From: an uncultured Porphyromonadaceae bacterium
GTDB lineage: Bacteria > Bacteroidota > Bacteroidia > Bacteroidales > Muribaculaceae
Assembly: GCA_947175455.1 (NCBI GenBank)
Contig: CAMWMW010000095.1
Location: 1 to 6,764, forward strand
Direction: 5' to 3'
DNA: 6,764 nucleotides
The first letter of the stretch is position 1, and each line of letters begins with the position of its first letter. The position numbers and the translations under genes are program-made. Under the pieces are notes generated by a model. The model did no database searches. It saw only the letters and a list, made by a program, of their open reading frames with translations, and was not told the DNA's origin. Below are positions 1-6,717 of this stretch, piece after piece.

Positions 1-233
1 GTTATAACACCAATGGCACATGTTCCCGTGTAATTGACTTCGAAGTAGAGAACGGCATTCTGAAGAATGTAAGATTCACAGGAGGATGTCACGGCAATCT
101 GCAAGGCATCGCGGCTCTCGTGGAAGGTCTTGAGATAGAAGACGTGATACAAAAGCTCGAAGGAATCAGATGCCGTGAGAAACCGACCTCCTGCCCCGAT
201 CAGCTGGCAAATGCCCTGAAGGAAATTCTATGA
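1..233 (+). CDS. TSCPD domain protein (TIGR03905-like), 3' part only
   Basis: An open frame enters from the left edge (first full codon at position 3) and runs 76 codons to a TGA at 231-233. The fragment has the hallmarks of the stand-alone TSCPD family: a GTCSR motif near its start, GGCHGN at residues 27-32, and a C-terminal RCREKPTSCPDQL segment. Four cysteines (fragment residues 7, 29, 57 and 64) sit in these motifs and suggest a metal site, though this is inference. Family members are usually about 80 residues, so only a few N-terminal residues should be missing. TSCPD domains also occur at the C-terminus of some class II ribonucleotide reductases; the role of the free-standing protein is not known to me. 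It is probably cytosolic, since no signal peptide or membrane segment is visible in the part present. Its link to the downstream hydrolase is unclear: 99 bp separate them and no terminator is evident. Confidence 0.88.
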   Translation, partial: YNTNGTCSRVIDFEVENGILKNVRFTGGCHGNLQGIAALVEGLEIEDVIQKLEGIRCREKPTSCPDQLANALKEIL

Positions 234-309
234 CAGTCACAATGTCATTTACCACCACATTCGCGCGATTCACATAATTTATTTAAACCTCTCTCATCTG
301 TTTTATCTT

Positions 310-334
310 ATAATAAAAAAAAATATTTTATTAT
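310..334 (+). promoter_or_regulatory. A/T-only inverted repeat overlapping the hydrolase start codon
   Basis: A perfect 9-bp inverted repeat has arms ATAATAAAA (310-318) and TTTTATTAT (326-334) around a 7-base loop. The right arm includes the first two bases of the ATG at 333. As RNA it would be a weak all-A-U hairpin. A-rich, unstructured leaders are common before Bacteroidales genes that lack a Shine-Dalgarno, so this may simply reflect base composition. Confidence 0.25.
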
Positions 335-1343
335 GCAGATAAAAAAACTATTGTTCGGCACGTCTCTTACAATTGCGTTGTCATGCGCTATTCCGATGAT
401 GACTTCATGCTCTGGAACTTCAAAAATTAATAATTCGGAATCGGATTCTGCAAAAACAGAAACTACAAAACGCAAAACAGGCGGTCCACAACTTGGCACC
501 CCCGGCGGAGGACCGGTTATAGACAAAAGCGGAGATTCCACATTGCAGTCTATGATAACGGAGCTGCTTCCAAAATTCAGCCATTTCGAGTTTACTGATT
601 CCAAGACCGGCAAGACCATCAATTACAGTTTGTTCACACCTGAAAACATTGATGAGTCCAGACAATATCCGCTGGTATTGTTTATGGCTGACGCAAGCAC
701 TCCCGGAACAGACGTTACCAGACCTCTCACCCAAGGCTACGGTGCGTTTGTGTGGGCAACAGACGATTGGCAGGCACAACACCCTTGCTATATACTTGTG
801 CCGCAATATTCCGGTGTCGCGGTCAATGATGCATACGAACATACCGACGAAGTGGATATGGTAGCCCGTCTTGTCAAAGAAATCGCTCAGAAAAAAACGA
901 TAGATTCCAACCGCATATATACCACCGGGCAATCCATGGGCGGCATGATATCCATGTACTATAACTCGGCATATCCCGATTTGTTTGCCGCTTCCATTTT
1001 TGTCGATTGCCATTGGGACAGTGCTACCTTTCCCGAACTTGTAAAACATAAATTCGCATTCATAACGGCGGGTAAGGCAGGCACTTTCGATGCTCTTGAA
1101 CAAGCTGCGCGTAATGCCGGTATCAAATACGAATATATAGAATTCAGTGCCAAACTTCCTCAACAGGAACAAGACAGGCTTGTATCCGATGAACTCGCCA
1201 AACGAGCACCCATCAATATAATCAACTTTGAATCAAAAACAGTTCTGCCCGATGATGGCAAAGGAAGCGAACACATGTATTCTTTCGATTATGCATACCG
1301 TCTCACCCCCGTTAGAGAATGGCTATTCAGACAAAGCAAATAA
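333..1343 (+). CDS. Secreted lipoprotein alpha/beta hydrolase (esterase/peptidase-like serine hydrolase)
   Basis: This 336-residue protein starts with a lipoprotein signal peptide: lysines at 4-5, a hydrophobic stretch, and a lipobox-like MTSC ending at Cys26. A low-complexity linker rich in S/T/K/G/P (27-66) leads to an alpha/beta-hydrolase domain (about 75-334). The nucleophile elbow GQSMGG (199-204) places the catalytic serine at Ser201, and His314 in SEHMYSFDY is the likely catalytic histidine. The acid is not assigned; Asp225 and Asp229 are possibilities. The 'DSNRIYTTGQSMGG' block and the C-terminal REWLF resemble predicted secreted peptidases or PHB-depolymerase-like esterases (COG4099-like). 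The substrate cannot be read from the sequence. No acidic run follows Cys26, so retention facing the periplasm is more likely than surface export. The start is fixed by the signal peptide. The gene is convergent with the xus operon, so shared function is possible but not shown by co-transcription. Confidence 0.9.
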   Translation: MQIKKLLFGTSLTIALSCAIPMMTSCSGTSKINNSESDSAKTETTKRKTGGPQLGTPGGGPVIDKSGDSTLQSMITELLPKFSHFEFTDSKTGKTINYSLFTPENIDESRQYPLVLFMADASTPGTDVTRPLTQGYGAFVWATDDWQAQHPCYILVPQYSGVAVNDAYEHTDEVDMVARLVKEIAQKKTIDSNRIYTTGQSMGGMISMYYNSAYPDLFAASIFVDCHWDSATFPELVKHKFAFITAGKAGTFDALEQAARNAGIKYEYIEFSAKLPQQEQDRLVSDELAKRAPINIINFESKTVLPDDGKGSEHMYSFDYAYRLTPVREWLFRQSK

Positions 1344-1644
1344 AATACCTCATAGCGACGCCATAGGAGTAATTCTTCTTAGTCATCGCCACGCCAATAC
1401 ATCGGACAGGAGGAGCGGGCGGAATGCAAAGTACTGCAAGACTCGTAGGTCAGACATTAGGGGCGATGCTATTGTTTTTGCAACAATAGCATCGCCCCTC
1501 TCTTCTGTGAAAATAAGTCTGTATATATCACTCGTATTCGCAATAACAGCCGGAATATTACCAGAACAGGCGCACTGAAAAAAGTCTGACATCCTGCGGC
1601 ATACCTGACAGCATTGCTATTTGAGCGTGATTATATAACTGTCT
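1344..1644. other. Gene-free convergent intergenic region
   Basis: These 301 bp separate the stop codons of two converging genes. The only strong structure is the 18-bp inverted repeat at 1459-1499. Open frames cross the region on both strands, but they begin inside or overlap the hydrolase gene or run through the palindrome. They have no recognisable protein features, and the two strands translate to nearly the same RGDAIV...TIASPL peptide simply because the DNA is self-complementary. I see no RNA gene, insertion sequence end or attachment site. Confidence 0.7.
1459..1499. repeat. Perfect 18-bp inverted repeat, terminator or REP-like element
   Basis: The arms AGGGGCGATGCTATTGTT (1459-1476) and AACAATAGCATCGCCCCT (1482-1499) are exact reverse complements separated by TTTGC. 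Transcribed from either strand they would form a very stable hairpin. The site lies between convergent genes, 115 bp after the hydrolase stop and 145 bp after the xusC stop, so it could serve as a bidirectional terminator. However, no U-rich tract follows on either strand, which is unlike a textbook intrinsic terminator. A dispersed REP-like palindrome is the alternative. The hairpin is seen directly; its function is inference. Confidence 0.6.
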
Positions 1645-2826
1645 TTACTTCTTCTTCATGAGATGCTTAATCCATATATAATAACCCGTAAGTGGCAGTG
1701 AGGCGCCGAGAAGGGCACCAAGAAACCATAGTATTCTTGTAATAATTCCTCCCAGACTTCCTGTATGGATAGAGAAAATCCATCCTCTCAGTTTGTCTGC
1801 CTCCGCAGAGTCTGCATATCTCATCTTCGGAGTCACCTCTCCGGTGCGGCGGCTGAATTCATAACTGTCAGAGGCCCTGCTGTTTCCCATTGAACCCAAT
1901 GTCACTGTTGCTGTTTCGGCACCGACTGTTATCTGCGGAGCGCCGGGATTCTTCTCCTTAAGCTCCTCATATACTTGTTGCCAGCGTCCGAATTCCGACC
2001 TTCTACTACCTCCGGAATGCTCACCGCGGTGTCTTCCGCCATGACGACGGGAAGATTTGTCTGCACGCGTATCCGAATCTGACCCATTACGCGTCAGTGC
2101 CTTATTATTGCCTGTTTGTCCGAAATTACGGGGCGTATGTTCAACACCACACACAGCATAAAACGCCGTGCGATACCAATTGAAAGACCATGTCAAACCT
2201 GTCAGAGACATTGCAAGAACAAAAACTACCGCATACATGCCTCCTGCTACATGCAGACCTTTCCAGAAACCCTTCCACCCCTTTGTAAACGGAATCGACA
2301 GGCTGCGCCTGAAATTGTTCTTTGCCCGGGGCAACCATATCACGATGCCGGTTATCAAGGCAATAACAAAAACAAGTGTGGAAATTCCGACAAGCAATTT
2401 ACCTGTTTTCACACCGTCTCCATGAGGATTTGCACTGTCAAGAAGCCATCGATGAAGTTTGAACATTGTCGAGAAGAACCCCAGTCTCTCGTATCTGCCG
2501 GTAACCCTGCCGGTATACTGGTCAATAAACAGAGAGGCACGCCGGGGCTTGGAGAGGTTGACCTGATAGGTTCTTTGTTTATCTGCAAAAACTGTAACTC
2601 CTGTAATCGACACACTGTCGGGCAGACCGGACTTTACACTTTCCATCAGTTCTCCCATCGGGATTGGAGAATCTTTTACATCGGCAACATAATATACATC
2701 TTTTTTGACGCTTCTTGTTATTTCCTGTTCAAAAACAAGCATTGCTCCGGAAAAGCACACCAACGTTATTATAATGCCGAATGGAACTGAAAGCCACAAG
2801 TGTATTTTACGAAATATTTTAATCAT
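1645..2826 (-). CDS. xusC: PepSY-associated inner-membrane protein, XusC homologue
   Basis: This 393-residue membrane protein has the PepSY-TM layout. A first helix (about 10-34) is followed by an extracytoplasmic PepSY segment with the typical FIDQYTGRV motif (100-108). Helices 2 (143-166) and 3 (193-215) flank a K/R-rich cytoplasmic loop, then come a second extracytoplasmic segment (216-350), a fourth helix (358-386) and a lysine-rich tail. Histidines near the membrane (His9, His125, His192, His354) are typical of this family and could handle metal or haem, but that is inference. Residues 245-278 form an unusual R/H/S/G-rich insertion predicted to lie in the periplasm. The start is 8 bp after the stop of the DUF4374 gene, implying co-transcription and perhaps translational coupling. 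In B. thetaiotaomicron the equivalent gene is xusC; an iron-release or reductase role is proposed rather than established. The gene is last in the operon. Confidence 0.9.
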   Translation of the reverse strand: MIKIFRKIHLWLSVPFGIIITLVCFSGAMLVFEQEITRSVKKDVYYVADVKDSPIPMGELMESVKSGLPDSVSITGVTVFADKQRTYQVNLSKPRRASLFIDQYTGRVTGRYERLGFFSTMFKLHRWLLDSANPHGDGVKTGKLLVGISTLVFVIALITGIVIWLPRAKNNFRRSLSIPFTKGWKGFWKGLHVAGGMYAVVFVLAMSLTGLTWSFNWYRTAFYAVCGVEHTPRNFGQTGNNKALTRNGSDSDTRADKSSRRHGGRHRGEHSGGSRRSEFGRWQQVYEELKEKNPGAPQITVGAETATVTLGSMGNSRASDSYEFSRRTGEVTPKMRYADSAEADKLRGWIFSIHTGSLGGIITRILWFLGALLGASLPLTGYYIWIKHLMKKK

Positions 2827-2834
2827 AGCGCATA

Positions 2835-4244
2835 TTATTTAGCGGGAGTCATGAAACCGAAAGCCGTGATATCAGTACCGTCTATGCTGACACCCTTGGA
2901 TGCCACAGCCGTTGCAGTGTCAATTGCATAGACAGCCGGATATTCATTTTCCACATTGACAGGAATATAAACTTTCCCCCCTGATGCATAAACTGTCTTG
3001 CCGATTGACGACACATTTGCAGGCAGACCTGAGACATAAGTGAGTTTCTTAGACTGCGCATTGAAAACAGCAAGTTCTGTCGCCGCAGGATTTGCCTCGG
3101 TCAAAGCCCTGTCATACATAACCATAAGGAAGTTATTTCCCCCGGCAGGCCAGCAACGCATGAAAGATCTGTTCTGCCCCAGAGTCTGCTCCTCTATATT
3201 GCAGTAATAGTCATCGAACTCAGTCTTTCCGGCAGGAATGCGGCATACTCCGGCAGGGAGTTTTGTCTGTTGCAGAGGGTCAGACATCGTCTTGGCATAA
3301 CTCGACGAGAATACGTATACATCACCGTTCTCGGCAGCCCATATTGTCTGATAATACTGAGAACGATAACGTCCGCATGGCATACTTATTTTATCAGTAT
3401 GCGCTATTGTCGGATTGGTGAAATCTGAATTATCATATATCGCAACCCAACATTCGTCAGGATACTGGGTTCCGACTATTTCACCTACTTTGTAGGAACC
3501 GGCACCGGAGCCTCCGGTGGAAGTCTTTACCAGACGCTGGTAATCACCGTCTTTACGTACCCACTTGCCGTTATCGATCGCATGACCGTACTGGCTGAGC
3601 CCCATCGGAATAGCTCCGCAATAAAGCCTGGAGCCACTTTGCTCAGCTCCCGAAAGAGTGACATACTCGCCATTGCCAAGCAACCCCTCCATGCTATAGT
3701 TACCGCTGTCCGTGTCATTCTCCCGCTTGCTCTGATTGTAGACATCAAGATAGGTCACAAGCAGTGTCATGGGTCTGTATCCGTTTCCATCCTTGAACTG
3801 TTCCGGACCCTCACCTGTCGACATTGTGATTATATCATCATTATAAAAACCGTAAGAAGAGAAGCGGCTGATGCTATATTCTTTGTTGCGAGCCTGCATC
3901 TGTCCGTTTTCTCCAAGAATATAACTTTTTGTCAGACCATCATTACCTTGCTGGTATGTAAGACCGTAAAGAAAATTTTTATAAAACACCCACTGCGTCG
4001 CGCCGTCATTGCTTAATCCATTGCCGACTGCAGTAAGACTGCCACTGTCAATTTCATCACCTGTAAGCAACACGCAGGAAGAACCTGCCGCACCCTGCTG
4101 AACAGTCGTTGCAAAGACATATTTCCCGTTGCCGTCAGAATCACCGCCATTTCCGGGGCTGTCATTGCCATCGCATGATGACAGTACTGCTGCATGCATT
4201 ACCGCGCCTGAAAAAAGCGCCAGATAGTAAAATTTCTTATTCAT
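2835..4244 (-). CDS. xusB: DUF4374 surface lipoprotein, XusB-like ferric-siderophore binder
   Basis: This 469-residue lipoprotein has a signal peptide with Lys3-Lys4 and lipobox LSSC, giving lipid-modified Cys24. The residues after it (DGNDSP, then a Gly/Asp/Asn/Ser-rich tether to residue 40) contain acidic positions like the Bacteroidetes lipoprotein export signal, favouring display on the cell surface. The rest (41-469) consists of repeated beta-strand-like segments, for example KYVFATTVQQ, NGDVYVFSSS and GGKVYIPVNV, as expected of a DUF4374 beta-propeller. In B. thetaiotaomicron the DUF4374 protein between a TonB receptor and a PepSY protein is XusB, which binds ferric enterobactin at the surface and passes it to XusA. 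Seven cysteines besides Cys24 are present. A basic/aromatic cluster at 292-302 (R292, Y293, R294, Y297, Y298, W302) is a candidate ligand surface. Substrate identity is inferred from homology and gene order. Confidence 0.9.
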   Translation of the reverse strand: MNKKFYYLALFSGAVMHAAVLSSCDGNDSPGNGGDSDGNGKYVFATTVQQGAAGSSCVLLTGDEIDSGSLTAVGNGLSNDGATQWVFYKNFLYGLTYQQGNDGLTKSYILGENGQMQARNKEYSISRFSSYGFYNDDIITMSTGEGPEQFKDGNGYRPMTLLVTYLDVYNQSKRENDTDSGNYSMEGLLGNGEYVTLSGAEQSGSRLYCGAIPMGLSQYGHAIDNGKWVRKDGDYQRLVKTSTGGSGAGSYKVGEIVGTQYPDECWVAIYDNSDFTNPTIAHTDKISMPCGRYRSQYYQTIWAAENGDVYVFSSSYAKTMSDPLQQTKLPAGVCRIPAGKTEFDDYYCNIEEQTLGQNRSFMRCWPAGGNNFLMVMYDRALTEANPAATELAVFNAQSKKLTYVSGLPANVSSIGKTVYASGGKVYIPVNVENEYPAVYAIDTATAVASKGVSIDGTDITAFGFMTPAK

Positions 4245-4290
4245 AACATTGATATTATTTATAATAAGTACTCAGTCATTTGTTGTCGTT

Positions 4291-6669
4291 TCAATTGCCG
4301 AAATATATCCTTACTTTCCCATAAAAACCTCTCCCGGCTTTCTGAAGGCTGAAATTGTCGTATAAACGCGCATCTGTAAGATTGCGGCATTCAAATGAAA
4401 GATTATATCTCCCCTCAGCAATGCCATATGAAACGGTTATATTATGACAGAACTGATCCGGCACCATATAGTCTCCTTTGTTTGACCCTATATTGGCAGA
4501 AAAATAACAGAAACTGTGAGTATACTGATTGTCATATGAAACAGTAAGCACATTCCCCTTGCGTCCGAGACCATGCCAGTAAAAATTAAAATCAGAATCC
4601 GCGAACATCCACGGAAGATTAGGCATTCTCTCTCTGTAGGTAAGGTTGTTGACTGTGCTTCCCTGCGCTGTAGGCATATTGTCGCGCACATTCATCAGAG
4701 TGAAATTACCCCCGAGACTGAACCAGTTTGAATAGCTGTAACGCGCAGACATGTTAAAACCTTTGGTATCGACTTTACCATAATTTATATATGTGGCTGC
4801 AGATTTCCCTCCGCTCAACGACATTATGTTGCGTTGGATATAATCTTTTGTGTCTCGATACACAAATCCGCCCTCCACATAGATCTGACTGCTCCCGAAT
4901 GAATTGTTGTAGCTTAGATTCAGATTTACATTATGGCTCGCCTCCGGCTTCAACGATATATCACCCACTTCAAGATCCTCATCTCCGAACATCTCTTCAA
5001 TTGTAGGTAATCTGTATGCTTTTTCATATGATGCCTTCAACTGGAATCCCAACGGCATAAACCATGTACCCGCAGCCCCATATCCAAAGTAATCGATTGA
5101 CCTTGAAGTAATCTGATAGAGATCCTGAGCCGATGTTGTGGCAATAGGACCTGAAACATATTGATGATATTGTTTTGCGAAAACAGAGAAATTCAACCGG
5201 CGATCAGGCATAAACCGGTATGACAGTCCGGCAATATTCTTGCTTGTGACCTTATTGAATTCATCTTTGGAATGCGGGACAGTGGCAAGATTCTCATTAT
5301 TACGAAGAAACGAATTGAAAACATTGTTGAACGTAAAGACATGCTTGCTGCCGAGACGGTAATTCGCTGTCATTGTTGCCGACCAGTTGTGGTTTATTGC
5401 CTGCGAATATTGATAAGACTGCTCTCCCGGAGAATTTAATCTTGACGATTCCCCCCTCCAGTTATATTTGTACGATGCCGTGTCAACATTAACTGTGTTA
5501 CTCTTGTTGTAGTTCGCACTCAATGAAACGTCAAGACCTCTGGTCAGAAGGTTTCGTTTTACATATTCAATCGAAGGCATGAGAGTATGACCGTGACGAT
5601 GTTTTCGCCCGTACACGATTTCTTGTCGGACTCCGGTCTGGATTTCCTTATACATATGCGAATAATTGAATCCAAACAATAGTCTGTCAGCCCATGATTT
5701 ATTGACAAGACCGATTTTCGCTATGACTGCTTCGTTATGATATGTGTCGTTAAACCTACGCACACGCTCGGAAACACTTCTGTCAATAGACCCTGACGCA
5801 AAATCCTCGACAGGGGAATCCACCCAATAATTATTGTCGGAATAATTCTGGAAAACATTGACTTCATACTTGAATCCATTAGCAAGAGTTTGTCCGAAAT
5901 TCACATAAGACTTGTGAGTATTGAACGAACCATATGAGTATGAGGCATCAAGAAACCATCGGCGCTGTCGCTTGGGTGTAACGATATTGATTACACCACC
6001 GATTGCATCAGTACCAAAACCTACAGGAACCACACCTCGGTAAACTTCTATCCGCTCGGCAAAATTCACCGGGATATTATTCAGACCAAAAGAACTCCCC
6101 ACTCCTTCCTGCGGCACACCATCGATGAAGACTTTTACATGTTTTCCGCTAAAGCCGTCCATGGTTACGGACATATCGGAACCTACGCCTCCGCTTTCAC
6201 GTATTTTCATACCCGGAGCCTTTGCCAATGCCTCGCTCAGAGTTTTGGTTGTATTTACAAGCTCCTGCGTGTTTATAGCGGTTGCATTGAACGCGGAGTT
6301 TTTGACTTTACTCAATTGATTTCCCACTACAATGACATCCGCGAGTTGAGCGGATGACTTGAGCTTTATGTTGAGTTTGATTCTGGTGCCTTTCTTCAGC
6401 GAAATTTTTTTCTCAGACTTGTCATAACCTACAGATGAGAAAACCAATGTATATTCACCTTCAGGAGCCTTGATATGATACAACCCCTTGTCGTTGGTAT
6501 AAGATGCATATTTCGTACCTTTCAGATATACATTCGCATAATCTATCGGCTCACCATCAGCAGTCATTACCTTCCCGGAAATCATCCCGATTGCCTGTTG
6601 GGCAAAAGAACATAATGAAAACAAGGTGAAAGAAACCAGAAACATTAGTAATTTCCTTAAAAAAAACAT
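4291..6669 (-). CDS. xusA: TonB-dependent outer-membrane receptor, XusA homologue
   Basis: From ATG at 6669 the protein is 792 residues. A signal peptide (1-23, ending SFA before QQ) precedes a carboxypeptidase-regulatory-like domain (about 30-105, GKVMTADGEPIDYANVYLKG). A TonB-box-like DVIVVG follows (111-116), then the plug domain (about 119-230) with VFIDGVP, ERIEVYRG and AIGGVINIVTP. A beta-barrel fills the rest, with the siderophore-receptor type motif YEKAYRLPTIEEMFGD near 548-563 and a typical end, NLTDARLYDNFS...KVRIYFGN. The size fits the family. The frame extends three codons upstream to a GTG at 6678, but ATG gives a cleaner signal peptide (MFFLRKLL) and is preferred. No Shine-Dalgarno is visible. 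The gene is first in a three-gene operon whose order matches xusABC, so it likely imports ferric catecholate siderophores with TonB energy. Other catechol or haem-like substrates are not excluded. Confidence 0.92.
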   Translation of the reverse strand: MFFLRKLLMFLVSFTLFSLCSFAQQAIGMISGKVMTADGEPIDYANVYLKGTKYASYTNDKGLYHIKAPEGEYTLVFSSVGYDKSEKKISLKKGTRIKLNIKLKSSAQLADVIVVGNQLSKVKNSAFNATAINTQELVNTTKTLSEALAKAPGMKIRESGGVGSDMSVTMDGFSGKHVKVFIDGVPQEGVGSSFGLNNIPVNFAERIEVYRGVVPVGFGTDAIGGVINIVTPKRQRRWFLDASYSYGSFNTHKSYVNFGQTLANGFKYEVNVFQNYSDNNYWVDSPVEDFASGSIDRSVSERVRRFNDTYHNEAVIAKIGLVNKSWADRLLFGFNYSHMYKEIQTGVRQEIVYGRKHRHGHTLMPSIEYVKRNLLTRGLDVSLSANYNKSNTVNVDTASYKYNWRGESSRLNSPGEQSYQYSQAINHNWSATMTANYRLGSKHVFTFNNVFNSFLRNNENLATVPHSKDEFNKVTSKNIAGLSYRFMPDRRLNFSVFAKQYHQYVSGPIATTSAQDLYQITSRSIDYFGYGAAGTWFMPLGFQLKASYEKAYRLPTIEEMFGDEDLEVGDISLKPEASHNVNLNLSYNNSFGSSQIYVEGGFVYRDTKDYIQRNIMSLSGGKSAATYINYGKVDTKGFNMSARYSYSNWFSLGGNFTLMNVRDNMPTAQGSTVNNLTYRERMPNLPWMFADSDFNFYWHGLGRKGNVLTVSYDNQYTHSFCYFSANIGSNKGDYMVPDQFCHNITVSYGIAEGRYNLSFECRNLTDARLYDNFSLQKAGRGFYGKVRIYFGN

Positions 6670-6688
6670 ATCTATCACTTGCTATCGC

Positions 6689-6717
6689 TTAAATTTTAAG
6701 AAACTGTTAAAATTTAA
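6689..6717 (-). promoter_or_regulatory. Operator-like 11-bp inverted repeat upstream of xusA
   Basis: The arms TTAAATTTTAA (6689-6699) and TTAAAATTTAA (6707-6717) are exact reverse complements across a 7-bp spacer, 19 bp upstream of the preferred xusA start codon. The arms also match as a direct repeat at 10 of 11 positions with an 18-bp period. This resembles a site for a dimeric repressor such as an iron-responsive Fur-type regulator, but it is not a recognisable classical Fur box. The arms contain only A and T, which makes chance symmetry more likely than usual. I could not identify a convincing Bacteroidales -33/-7 promoter pair around it within the bases present. Confidence 0.45.

Noticed and set aside
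420..1172. 250-residue open frame on the - strand opposite the hydrolase
   Set aside because: It is fully antisense to a gene with a clear signal peptide and catalytic motif, and its translation is Cys/Phe-rich without recognisable domains.
1228..1578. 116-residue + strand frame and the opposing 1383-1592 frame across the intergenic region
   Set aside because: The first starts inside the hydrolase gene out of frame; both run through the palindrome and encode near-identical RGDAIV...TIASPL peptides only because of its symmetry.
1449..1590. GTCAGAC (1449-1455) and GTCTGAC (1584-1590) as outer arms of a larger inverted element around the palindrome
   Set aside because: Seven matching bases about 130 bp apart are easily expected by chance and no target-site duplication or longer match accompanies them.
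2116..2790. 224-residue open frame on the + strand opposite xusC
   Set aside because: It is antisense to a well-supported PepSY membrane protein and its Cys/His-rich translation looks like a reverse-complement shadow.
3582..4016. 144-residue open frame on the + strand opposite xusB
   Set aside because: It is antisense to the DUF4374 gene, with no domain or upstream signal supporting translation.
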